This document shows positions 1-7,089 of a DNA stretch of 11,072 nucleotides, one piece after another. Position 1 is the first letter of the stretch; each line of letters opens with the position of its first letter. A program made the translations under genes and the position numbers. The stretch spans positions 1 to 11,072 of the forward strand of contig JAUWCW010000035.1 in assembly GCA_030609125.1 (NCBI GenBank). The letters run 5' to 3'. The notes under the pieces are model-generated. The model did no database searches. It was not told the DNA's origin and saw only the letters and a program-made list of their open reading frames with translations. The stretch comes from Candidatus Rokuibacteriota bacterium. GTDB taxonomy: Bacteria > JAUVQV01.

Positions 1-1
1 G

Positions 2-1528
2 TGCCGCCACGGGGAGGCTGAGCTGGGCCTCCCGGTCAACATCTGCCACATAAAGCGGGCCGCTTCGGACTTCAAAGGCGGCTTGCCCCGTGGTCCGTCG
101 GTGTCTCCCCCGTCTCTGGGAAAGAAGGTGGCGGTCGTAGGATCGGGGCCCGCGGGTCTCGCGGCGGCTCACGACCTCGCGACAGTCGGCGCTGCGGTCA
201 CCATCTTCGAGGCCCTCGACAGACCCGGCGGCATGCTCCGGTACGGGATCCCGGAATTTCGTCTTCCCCGGAGCGTTCTCGACGAGGAGATCGAGTACAT
301 CCTTGGCCTGGGAGTAACCCTGAAGACGAACGCGAGGCTGGGGGCGGAACTTTCCGCGGAGAGTCTTCTCGAGGAGCACGACGCCGTTCTTATCGCCGCC
401 GGCTGCTATCGGTCGGCGCCGCTGAACATACTCGGCGAGAGGCTGCCGGGGGTCTTCACGGGCCTCGAATTCATGATGGACGTCTGCCGGGGATCTCCCC
501 CCTCCCCCGGAAAGCGCGTGCTCGTCGTCGGTGACGGCTTCACCGCTTTCGACTGCGCCCGCAGCGCCCTGCGGCTGGGGGCGGAAGACGTGAGGATTTG
601 CTCGCGCTTCACCGAGGAAGACCTGGCGGTCGCCAGGGACGAGATCGAAGAGGCGAAACTCGAAGGGGTGAGGATCGAGTCCCTTGCTCTTTCGCGGAAG
701 ATTGCCGGGAAGGAAAAGGCTGAAGGCATAGAGTTCGTCCGCGCCAGGCTCGGCGACGTCGGGCCCGACGGGATGAGGGAGGCGTCTCCCATCGAGGGGA
801 GCGAATTCCTCCTCGCCGCGGACTCGGTGATCGTCGCCATCGGCCAGCGGCCGGAACCGCTGCAGGTTCCGGGGGAGAAAGACGACCGGGGACGACCGGT
901 CGTGGACCGGGAGTCGCTCCGGGCCGCCGCCGCCGGCCTTTACGTCGCCGGCGACTTTCTTACCGGGCCCTCAACGGTGATTGAAGCCGTCGCCATGGGC
1001 CGGAAGGCGGCGGGGAGGATTGTCGAGGACCTTGCGGGGAGGCGATTTTTCGAACAGGCGGTGCGCATGGAAGAGACGGAGATCACCGACCGCGACCGCA
1101 CCTGGGACTTCCTGCCGAGGCAGGTCATGCCCGCGGTGAAGCCCGTTTCCGAGCGATTCGAGCCGGCGGGCCGGGAGGTCGAGACGGGTCTCGGTGCCGA
1201 GGCGGCGGCGGAAGAGTCGAAGCGGTGCTACCTCTGCTACCTGCACTACGAGATAGACATGGATCGGTGCATCTACTGCCGGTACTGCATCGACGTGGCC
1301 CCCAGGGACTGCATCAAACTCGTCCGGGAAGTGCTGACCGACGGGGACGGTGCGGTCACGGGCCTGGTGGAAACGAAGAACTGGAGCGAAGTCAACGCCG
1401 TCGTCATCGACAACGCCCGCTGCATCCGCTGCGGCGCCTGCATGCGTGTCTGCCCGGTGGAGTGCATTTCGGTGACGCGGGTCGAGCTGGTGGAGAGGGA
1501 GCCCGTGGATGGTGAGGGCCATGGCTGA
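2..1528 (+). CDS. GltD-like FAD/NAD(P) oxidoreductase with C-terminal ferredoxin domain, 5'-partial
   Basis: This resembles the glutamate synthase small subunit / NfnB family, flavoproteins that pass electrons between NAD(P)H and iron-sulfur partners. The frame is open from nt 2 with no stop, and its first residues (CRHGEAELGLPVNIC) look like the end of the family's N-terminal cysteine domain. The TTG at 83 is therefore internal and the start is upstream. Visible in order: an FAD motif GSGPAG (nt 140-157) followed by a PGGMLRYGIPEFRLP stretch; a second dinucleotide motif GDGFTAFDCARSALRLGAE around nt 530; an FAD-closing motif YVAGDFLTGPSTVIEA near nt 940-985; and a two-cluster ferredoxin domain (nt 1229-1465). 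The second cluster motif is canonical CX2CX2CX3CP (Cys codons 1421, 1430, 1439, 1451). The first has Ala (GCC, 1298) where the fourth Cys is expected. Position beside korAB suggests it is a KorAB electron partner; this is inference. Glutamate synthase is unlikely because no large-subunit gene is seen. Confidence 0.88.
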   Translation, partial: CRHGEAELGLPVNICHIKRAASDFKGGLPRGPSVSPPSLGKKVAVVGSGPAGLAAAHDLATVGAAVTIFEALDRPGGMLRYGIPEFRLPRSVLDEEIEYILGLGVTLKTNARLGAELSAESLLEEHDAVLIAAGCYRSAPLNILGERLPGVFTGLEFMMDVCRGSPPSPGKRVLVVGDGFTAFDCARSALRLGAEDVRICSRFTEEDLAVARDEIEEAKLEGVRIESLALSRKIAGKEKAEGIEFVRARLGDVGPDGMREASPIEGSEFLLAADSVIVAIGQRPEPLQVPGEKDDRGRPVVDRESLRAAAAGLYVAGDFLTGPSTVIEAVAMGRKAAGRIVEDLAGRRFFEQAVRMEETEITDRDRTWDFLPRQVMPAVKPVSERFEPAGREVETGLGAEAAAEESKRCYLCYLHYEIDMDRCIYCRYCIDVAPRDCIKLVREVLTDGDGAVTGLVETKNWSEVNAVVIDNARCIRCGACMRVCPVECISVTRVELVEREPVDGEGHG

Positions 1529-2537
1529 GAGGCACTTCGTCGTCATCGGGAACGGTCCCGCGGGTAACCGGGCGGCCCGCACCCTGAGAGAAAAGGCGCC
1601 CGGCGACCGCGTGACGGTCGTCAGCAAGGCCAGGCAGAGCTGCTACTCCCCCCACAGGCTTCCCGATTTCATAGCCGGCAGGATCACGGAAGAGAAGGTG
1701 CTCGTCTGCCCCTATGAGGCGTACCGTGACGAGAGGATCAAGCTGCGGTGCAGCCAGGAAGCGGTGAGCGTCGATCTCGAAAGGGGGCAGGTCGTTCTCG
1801 GGCACAAGGAAGTCGTTCCTTACGACGGTCTGATAATCGCCGTCGGCGGCAGGCCTTTCGTTCCCGAGCGGCTCGCCCCTTTCGGCGACGTCGTTCTCAC
1901 CCTCAAGACGCTGGAAGACGCGAAAGCCTGGATCGAGCGGCTCGAACAGGTTGACTCGGTGCTGCTGGTGGGCGGGGACCTCACGTCGTTCTCCGTGGCG
2001 AGGGCGCTCATTCACCTCGGCAAGAAGGTGCATTTTCTCCTCGACGGGGACGCCTTCTGGCCCCTGCGGGCCGACGACGAGCTGCTCGCGACCGTCGCCG
2101 ACTCACTCTCCGGCATGGGGGTGGACGTGATTTCCGACGGCGAGCTCAAAGGCATCGCCGCCCTTGCGGGAGGCGGTTACGAGGTGCAGGTGGGGGACTG
2201 GACGGTACAGCCCGGGATGATCGGGGCCTTCTGCGGCCTCGTTCCCGACGTGGGCTTTCTGGCGCGGAGCGGGCTCCGGATCGACCGCGGGATCCTGGTG
2301 GACGAATACCTCAACACCGGGTTTCCCGGTGTCTTCGCCACCGGCGACTGCGCGCAGATCTATCATCCGGAACTGCGGGACTACTGGGTGTCGGTGGGGT
2401 ACGAAAACGCCCTCGCCCTAGGCAGGACAGCGGCGCTCAACCTCCCCTGCGGAGAGGAGAGGGAGATGGCCGAGCCGGAGAGCGTCTTCGAGGTGAAGGG
2501 AGTCAGCCTTGACACCTCCTGGTGGAAGGGATTCTAG
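1509..2537 (+). CDS. FAD-dependent pyridine nucleotide-disulfide-type oxidoreductase (342 aa)
   Basis: A two-dinucleotide-domain flavoprotein of the NADH oxidase / ferredoxin reductase-like group. The FAD motif GNGPAG is at residues 14-19. A Cys (C45) lies in SCYSPHRLPDF, the region where related enzymes often carry a redox Cys. The FAD-closing motif GVFATGDCAQIY is near 274-285. The second Rossmann motif, where NAD(P)H normally binds, reads VGGDLTSFSVARAL (154-167). It has Asp and Ser where family members usually have Gly, so nucleotide binding is doubtful. The start at 1509 has a purine-rich ribosome site (AGGGAG, 1496-1501) seven bases upstream. An internal ATG at 1521 is possible. It overlaps the upstream gene by 20 nt, implying coupled translation. 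No membrane segment or signal peptide is seen. Its place between the GltD-like gene and korA suggests a shared redox role; the exact reaction cannot be read from sequence. Confidence 0.85.
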   Translation: MVRAMAERHFVVIGNGPAGNRAARTLREKAPGDRVTVVSKARQSCYSPHRLPDFIAGRITEEKVLVCPYEAYRDERIKLRCSQEAVSVDLERGQVVLGHKEVVPYDGLIIAVGGRPFVPERLAPFGDVVLTLKTLEDAKAWIERLEQVDSVLLVGGDLTSFSVARALIHLGKKVHFLLDGDAFWPLRADDELLATVADSLSGMGVDVISDGELKGIAALAGGGYEVQVGDWTVQPGMIGAFCGLVPDVGFLARSGLRIDRGILVDEYLNTGFPGVFATGDCAQIYHPELRDYWVSVGYENALALGRTAALNLPCGEEREMAEPESVFEVKGVSLDTSWWKGF

Positions 2538-2567
2538 TGTGAGGCTGCGGCAGGAGACGGGCGGGAT

Positions 2568-4331
2568 ATGCGGGCCATAGATCTGACCGTGGAGATATGC
2601 GGCATGTCCGGCGACGGGACCATCGCCGCCGGCGCCCTGCTGAACGCCGCCATGGCGAAGACCGGCCTCTCCGTCATGGCTTTCGACACTTACCCGGCCG
2701 AGATCAGGGGGTTCGGCCGCTGCGTCACGCGCTCCCGGATCGGTGACGAATCGATGGTCGCCCTGGCCGACCGCACCCAGGTCCTGATCTCGCTTGACGA
2801 CGAGCAGTCCCGTTCGAGAATCCCCTTTCTCGAGCCCGATGCGACGGTCTTTCTCGACAGCCGCCCCCCGGCCCTTGTCGCGGAGGGACAGTCCCTGGCC
2901 GCCCACGTCGAGCCCGAGAACAGCCTCATCGGCGTTCCTTTCGGCGACCTCTCGTCCCAGGTGGCGGGATCGAAAAGAAGCAAGAACATCGTTGCCCTTG
3001 GGGCGTTCGCCGGCGCCTTCGGGGTGCCGCCGGAGGCCTTCCGGGAAGTCATCACCGTCAAGTTCAGGTCCAAGGGCGGCAAGGTGGTCGACGTCAACGT
3101 CCAATGCTTCGACGCGGGGTACCGCTACGTTCACGAGAATCATCCGGACCGCGTCACCGGGCTCCTCAGTCCGAAGGAAGGGGCCGGGACCGGAGACCGG
3201 CAGCTCCTGTCCGGGAGTGTCGCCATCTCCCGCGGAGCCCTCGATGCGGGGGTGAAGCGCTACTTCGGCTACCCCATCACCCCCGCGACGCCCATCATGG
3301 AATACCTGGCCAGGGCCCTTCCCGAAAGGGGGGGGGCGGTGGTGCAGATGGAGGATGAGATTTCCTCCATCGGGGCGGTGCTGGGCAGCTTCTACGCCGG
3401 CACGAGGGCCATGACGGCCACCTCCGGACCGGGTTTCGCTCTCATGACGGAACTGATCACCCACGGCGTCATGGCCGAGATCCCGGCGGTCATCGTCAAC
3501 GCCCAGCGGGGCGGGCCCTCGACGGGACTGCCGACCAAGACCGAGCAGTCGGACCTGCAGGCGGCGGTCTTCGGCGGCCCCGGAGATTCGGCCCGCATCG
3601 TCCTCGCCCCGACGGACGTCTGCGAGTGCTACCGGTACACCGCCGGGAGCTTCCGGCTCGCCGAGAAGTACCAGACGCCGGTCATCGTCCTCACCGATTT
3701 CTTCCTCAACAACCGGGTCGAGACGGTGACCCTGGCGCCGGCGGCGGAGCAGGAGATCGCCGACGGCAACGTCTATCCCGACGAGTCGAAAAAGGGCGGC
3801 TACCGCCGGTACGAGATCACCGAATCGGGCATTTCCCCCCGGTCCGTGCCGGGTCAGGAGGGGTTCACCTATTCCGCCACCGGGCTGGAACACGCCGAGA
3901 CCGGTCTGCCCGACTACACACCGGAGAACCACATGTCCATGAGCGAGAAGAGGCAGCGGAAGATAGCCGGCGCCCTGCGGGATCTGCCGGCGCCGGAAGA
4001 ATTCGGGGATGACGGTCCTCTCGACGTAGGCGTCGTGGCCTGGGGCTCCACCTTCGGCTCCGCCCTCGAGGCGGTGCTGCGAGCGAGGGCGGAGGGAATG
4101 AAGGCGGGAACCCTGAAGATCGTAACCCTTTTCCCCTACCACGCCGACCGTATCCGGTCTTTCATGGCGCGGTGCCGCCGCGTGCTCATCCCGGAGCTGA
4201 ACATGGATGGTCAGCTGGCCAACCTGGTGGGGCATCTCAACAGCGAAGAGGTGATCCGGCTGAACAGGGTCACGGGAGTCCCCCTGTCGCCGAGGGAGAT
4301 CTACGAAAAGATAAGGGAGTTGGGAGGATGA
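2568..4331 (+). CDS. korA: 2-oxoacid:ferredoxin oxidoreductase alpha subunit (gamma-alpha fusion), likely 2-oxoglutarate-specific
   Basis: Pairs with the next gene to interconvert 2-oxoglutarate + CoA with succinyl-CoA + CO2, using ferredoxin as electron carrier. Residues ~1-190 form the gamma domain (CGMSGDGTIAAGALL near 11-25). Residues ~215-587 form the alpha domain: the family hallmark YPITPATPIMEYLA (235-248), EDEISSIGAVLGSFYAG (262-278), the SGPGF motif (286-290) and QRGGPSTGLPTKTEQSD (313-329). Near the C-terminus is ELNMDGQLANLV (543-554). At 587 aa it has the normal size of a fused subunit. ATG 2568 is the first start codon possible in this frame, because the preceding gene's TAG (2535-2537) is in the same frame. 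AGGAG at 2552-2556 lies 11 nt upstream. The substrate assignment rests on the KorA-type arrangement and the surrounding TCA-cycle genes; pyruvate or branched-chain 2-oxoacids cannot be excluded. Confidence 0.93.
   Translation: MRAIDLTVEICGMSGDGTIAAGALLNAAMAKTGLSVMAFDTYPAEIRGFGRCVTRSRIGDESMVALADRTQVLISLDDEQSRSRIPFLEPDATVFLDSRPPALVAEGQSLAAHVEPENSLIGVPFGDLSSQVAGSKRSKNIVALGAFAGAFGVPPEAFREVITVKFRSKGGKVVDVNVQCFDAGYRYVHENHPDRVTGLLSPKEGAGTGDRQLLSGSVAISRGALDAGVKRYFGYPITPATPIMEYLARALPERGGAVVQMEDEISSIGAVLGSFYAGTRAMTATSGPGFALMTELITHGVMAEIPAVIVNAQRGGPSTGLPTKTEQSDLQAAVFGGPGDSARIVLAPTDVCECYRYTAGSFRLAEKYQTPVIVLTDFFLNNRVETVTLAPAAEQEIADGNVYPDESKKGGYRRYEITESGISPRSVPGQEGFTYSATGLEHAETGLPDYTPENHMSMSEKRQRKIAGALRDLPAPEEFGDDGPLDVGVVAWGSTFGSALEAVLRARAEGMKAGTLKIVTLFPYHADRIRSFMARCRRVLIPELNMDGQLANLVGHLNSEEVIRLNRVTGVPLSPREIYEKIRELGG
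4313..4327 (+). promoter_or_regulatory. ribosome binding site deciding the korB start
   Basis: AAGGGAG at 4313-4319 lies eight bases before the ATG at 4328, inside the last codons of korA. A second purine run, GGGAGG (4322-4327), abuts the ATG and is too close to serve. This supports 4328 over the longer upstream open frame. Confidence 0.6.
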
Positions 4332-5122
4332 AAACGCCGGGACGGATTCTCGCGGAAAAGGTCGCCGGGGCGGGAGCGTCAGGGCGCTTCTCCGTCCGCT
4401 CCGGGAACCTTCCCATCTGGTGCCCGGGCTGCGGGTACTACGGCATCCACCAGGGAATCAACGACGCGATCCGGCGGCTGGGACTTCCTCACCACGAGGT
4501 GGTCACAGTCTCGGGGATAGGCTGCGCCGGCCGCTACCCCTTTTTCGCCGACACCTACGGCCTGCACACGGTCCACGGCAGGGCCCTGCCGGTATCGACG
4601 GGGGTCAAGCTGGCGAACCCGAAACTGACGGTCTTCGCCGTCGGGGGCGACGGCGACGGGCTCGCCATCGGCGGCGGGCACCTGCCGCACATCTGCCGCA
4701 GAGATGTGAACGTCAACTACATCCTGTTCGACAATTCGATCTACGGCCTCACCAAGGGGCAGCCGTCTCCAAGTTCTCCCACCGGGTTCAGGACCAAGAC
4801 CTCTCCCGCGGGTACCACCGAGGCCCCCCTCAACCCGACCCTGATGGTGCTCTCCTACGGGGCGACCTTCGTGGCCCGGCTCTTCGCCGGCGACCCGGAG
4901 GGAATCACCGCAGCCCTCGTCGAGGGAATAGGGCACGAGGGGTTCTCTTTCTTTCACGTCTACTCCTCCTGCGTCACCTTCGACAAGGAGTTCAAGACCT
5001 GGGCCAACCTGAACCGCCGGATCCATCCCGTTCCGCGGGACCTCGACCGGGGGGACCGGAAGGCGGCGATCGGCCATGTTCTGGACGACGATTTCAGCAT
5101 GGGGGTGATTTACAGGGCGTAG
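4328..5122 (+). CDS. korB: 2-oxoacid:ferredoxin oxidoreductase beta subunit (TPP-binding)
   Basis: This catalytic beta subunit holds thiamine pyrophosphate and one [4Fe-4S] cluster. It is 264 aa from the chosen ATG. Visible features are WCPGCGYYGIHQGI (31-44) with cluster ligands C32 and C35, C67 in GIGCAGR, and the TPP motif starting GDGDG (107-111) and ending in DNSIYGLTKGQ (135-145). C215 in SSCVTF is the expected fourth ligand. The ATG at 4328 overlaps the korA stop as ATGA. The reading frame stays open back to 4172, but that extension lies wholly inside korA in another frame, is low-complexity and lacks family similarity, so I reject it. The stop-start overlap fits one-to-one synthesis with KorA. 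No separate KorC or KorD gene is seen: gamma is fused to KorA, and the ferredoxin function may come from the first gene of the window (inference). Confidence 0.94.
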   Translation: MKTPGRILAEKVAGAGASGRFSVRSGNLPIWCPGCGYYGIHQGINDAIRRLGLPHHEVVTVSGIGCAGRYPFFADTYGLHTVHGRALPVSTGVKLANPKLTVFAVGGDGDGLAIGGGHLPHICRRDVNVNYILFDNSIYGLTKGQPSPSSPTGFRTKTSPAGTTEAPLNPTLMVLSYGATFVARLFAGDPEGITAALVEGIGHEGFSFFHVYSSCVTFDKEFKTWANLNRRIHPVPRDLDRGDRKAAIGHVLDDDFSMGVIYRA

Positions 5123-5130
5123 ACTTGCCC

Positions 5131-5145
5131 GGAAGAGGAAAAGCC
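5131..5145 (+). promoter_or_regulatory. ribosome binding site deciding the aconitase start
   Basis: GGAAGAGGAA at 5131-5140 in the 23-nt gap after korB places AGAGG about seven bases before ATG 5146. This supports 5146 over the second ATG at 5152. It also argues against the same-frame extension reaching back to 4420, which runs through korB out of frame. Confidence 0.65.
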
Positions 5146-7089
5146 ATGGGAATGAACCTGACGCAGAAGATTCTGAAGGAGCACCTGGTGCAGGGGGAGC
5201 CGGCACCCGGCGAAGAGATCGCCGTCAGGATAGACCAGACCCTTCTGCAGGACGCCACGGGCACCATGGCCATGCTCGAATTCGAGGCTCTCGGGGTGGA
5301 CCGGGTCAGGGTGGAGCTGGCGGCCCAGTACGTCGACCACAATCTGCTGCAGACGGATTTCAGGAACGCCGACGATCACCGCTATCTGCAGAGCGCCTGC
5401 CGGCGCTTCGGGATCCACTTCAGCCGCCCTGGCAACGGCATTTCCCACCACGTCCACATGGAGCGCTTCGGCGTTCCCGGCAAGACCCTGCTCGGGGCGG
5501 ACAGCCACACCTCCAGCGCCGCCGGTCTCTCCATGCTGGCCATGGGAGCGGGCGGCCTCGACATCGCGCTGGCGATGGCCGGAGAGCCCTACCGCGTTCC
5601 GTGTCCGCGAGTGCTGGGGGTGAAGCTCACCGGGTCGCTGCCGGACTGGGTCACGGCGCGGGACGTCATTTTCGAGCTCCTGCGCCGCCGCGACGTCAAG
5701 GGGTGCGTGGGCATGGTCATTGAGTACTTCGGGCCGGGGGTGAAGAACCTTACCGCCGGGGACCGCAAGGACATAGGAAACATGGGAGCCGAGCTGGGGG
5801 CCACATCCTCCATCTTCCCCTCCGACGGGCAGACACAGGCCTACCTGAAGGCCGAGGGCAGGGAGGGCGACTGGGTGGAGTTGAGCGCCGATCCGGACGC
5901 CGGATACGACGAAGTGGACGAGATCGACCTCGCCGCCGTGGGGCCCCTCATCGCCTGTCCGTCGTCGCCGGGCAACGTGGTTCCCGTGAGGGAGGTGGAG
6001 GGGACGAAGGTGGACCAGGTGATCGTCGGCAGCAGCGCCAACGGCTCGTTCAGGGACCTGATGGTGGTGGCGAAGATCCTCGAGGGACGGATCGCCCACC
6101 CCGACACGGCCTTTCACATCAACCCCGCGAGCCGTGAGGTTCTGGAGAACGTGGAGGCCCGGGGCGGCGTCCTGGCACTTCTGAAGGCGGGGGCGAACAT
6201 CCACCAGTCGGGATGCCTGGGCTGCATAGGGATGGGCCAGGCCCCCGGCACGGGACAGGTCAGCCTCCGCACCTTCCCCCGGAATTTTCCCGGCCGATCG
6301 GGGACCGTGGATGACAGGGTCTACCTCTGCTCCTCGGAGACCGCCGCGGCGGCTGTCCTGAGGGGAGTCATCACCGACCCGCGGGACCTGGAAAGGGAAA
6401 TGCCCTACCCCAAGGTGGAGGAACCGGAGGAGTACATCGTCGACACCTCGTCCATCATCTTTCCCGACGAAGACGGCAGGGAGGCCGAGATCGTCAGGGG
6501 ACCGAACATCAGGCCCTTTCCGGAGTTGGAGCCCCTGCCGGCGGAGCTCGAAGCGGAGGTGCTGCTGAAGGTGGGGGACAACATCACCACCGACCACATC
6601 ATGCCGGCGGGCAACACGGTGCTTCCCCTGCGCTCCAACATCGAGGCCATCAGCGAATACGTCTACTATCAGGTCGATCCGGAGTTCTCCGCGAAGGCGA
6701 GAGAGAAAGGGTCGGTGATCGTCGTCGGAGGGGAAAACTACGGTCAGGGATCCAGCCGGGAGCACGCCGCCCTGGCGCCGCGACACCTCGGCGTCCGGGC
6801 GAAGATCGTCAAGAGCTACGCCCGCATCCACAAGGCGAACCTCTTCAATTTCGGTATCCTCCCCTTCACCTTCAGCGACCCCGCCGACTACGACAGGATC
6901 GAAGCGGGCCAGGCGGCGGTCTTTCCCGATGTTCGCGCCCGCATAGAGAGGGGCGACGGCGAGATCCCCGTCGAGCTCGGCGGAAGGACGATTACGGTCC
7001 GGCTCGAGGCGTCCCCCCGGCAGCGGCGGCTGCTCCTCGCCGGAGGGGCCGTGAACCTGGTCAGGGAAAAGAAAGGGGCGGGGACGTGA
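5146..7089 (+). CDS. aconitate hydratase, compact single-chain type (647 aa)
   Basis: Interconverts citrate and isocitrate via cis-aconitate. The layout is domains 1-3 (~1-420), a linker, then the C-terminal swivel domain (~465-640). Active-site matches to the aconitase superfamily: YVDH (62-65), GADSHTSSAAGL (117-128), TTDHIMPAG (481-489) and NYGQGSSREHAAL (531-543). The iron-sulfur motif CLGC gives C357 and C360. The motif that usually reads GSCTNSS is GSSANGS (295-301), so the third canonical ligand is Ser297. The size and C-terminal swivel fit the short form named Aquifex-type aconitase, rather than ~900-residue AcnA or split LeuC/LeuD. Homoaconitase or isopropylmalate isomerase activity is possible from the fold, but neighbours favour aconitase. 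The stop overlaps the fumarase GTG by four bases. Confidence 0.9.
   Translation: MGMNLTQKILKEHLVQGEPAPGEEIAVRIDQTLLQDATGTMAMLEFEALGVDRVRVELAAQYVDHNLLQTDFRNADDHRYLQSACRRFGIHFSRPGNGISHHVHMERFGVPGKTLLGADSHTSSAAGLSMLAMGAGGLDIALAMAGEPYRVPCPRVLGVKLTGSLPDWVTARDVIFELLRRRDVKGCVGMVIEYFGPGVKNLTAGDRKDIGNMGAELGATSSIFPSDGQTQAYLKAEGREGDWVELSADPDAGYDEVDEIDLAAVGPLIACPSSPGNVVPVREVEGTKVDQVIVGSSANGSFRDLMVVAKILEGRIAHPDTAFHINPASREVLENVEARGGVLALLKAGANIHQSGCLGCIGMGQAPGTGQVSLRTFPRNFPGRSGTVDDRVYLCSSETAAAAVLRGVITDPRDLEREMPYPKVEEPEEYIVDTSSIIFPDEDGREAEIVRGPNIRPFPELEPLPAELEAEVLLKVGDNITTDHIMPAGNTVLPLRSNIEAISEYVYYQVDPEFSAKAREKGSVIVVGGENYGQGSSREHAALAPRHLGVRAKIVKSYARIHKANLFNFGILPFTFSDPADYDRIEAGQAAVFPDVRARIERGDGEIPVELGGRTITVRLEASPRQRRLLLAGGAVNLVREKKGAGT

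Noticed and set aside
1298-1300. Frameshift or sequencing error as the cause of the missing Cys in the first gene
   Set aside because: The frame stays open with intact family motifs on both sides, and the second cluster follows in the same frame. A base error at one codon cannot be excluded but nothing supports it.
4172-4327. Upstream 52-codon extension of korB
   Set aside because: It lies inside korA in another frame, has low-complexity composition, and the ATG at 4328 has a ribosome site and matches the family's N-terminus.
4420-5145. Upstream extension of the aconitase frame
   Set aside because: This is an out-of-frame reading of korB rich in Arg/Pro/Gly. The real start at 5146 follows the korB stop and has a good ribosome site.
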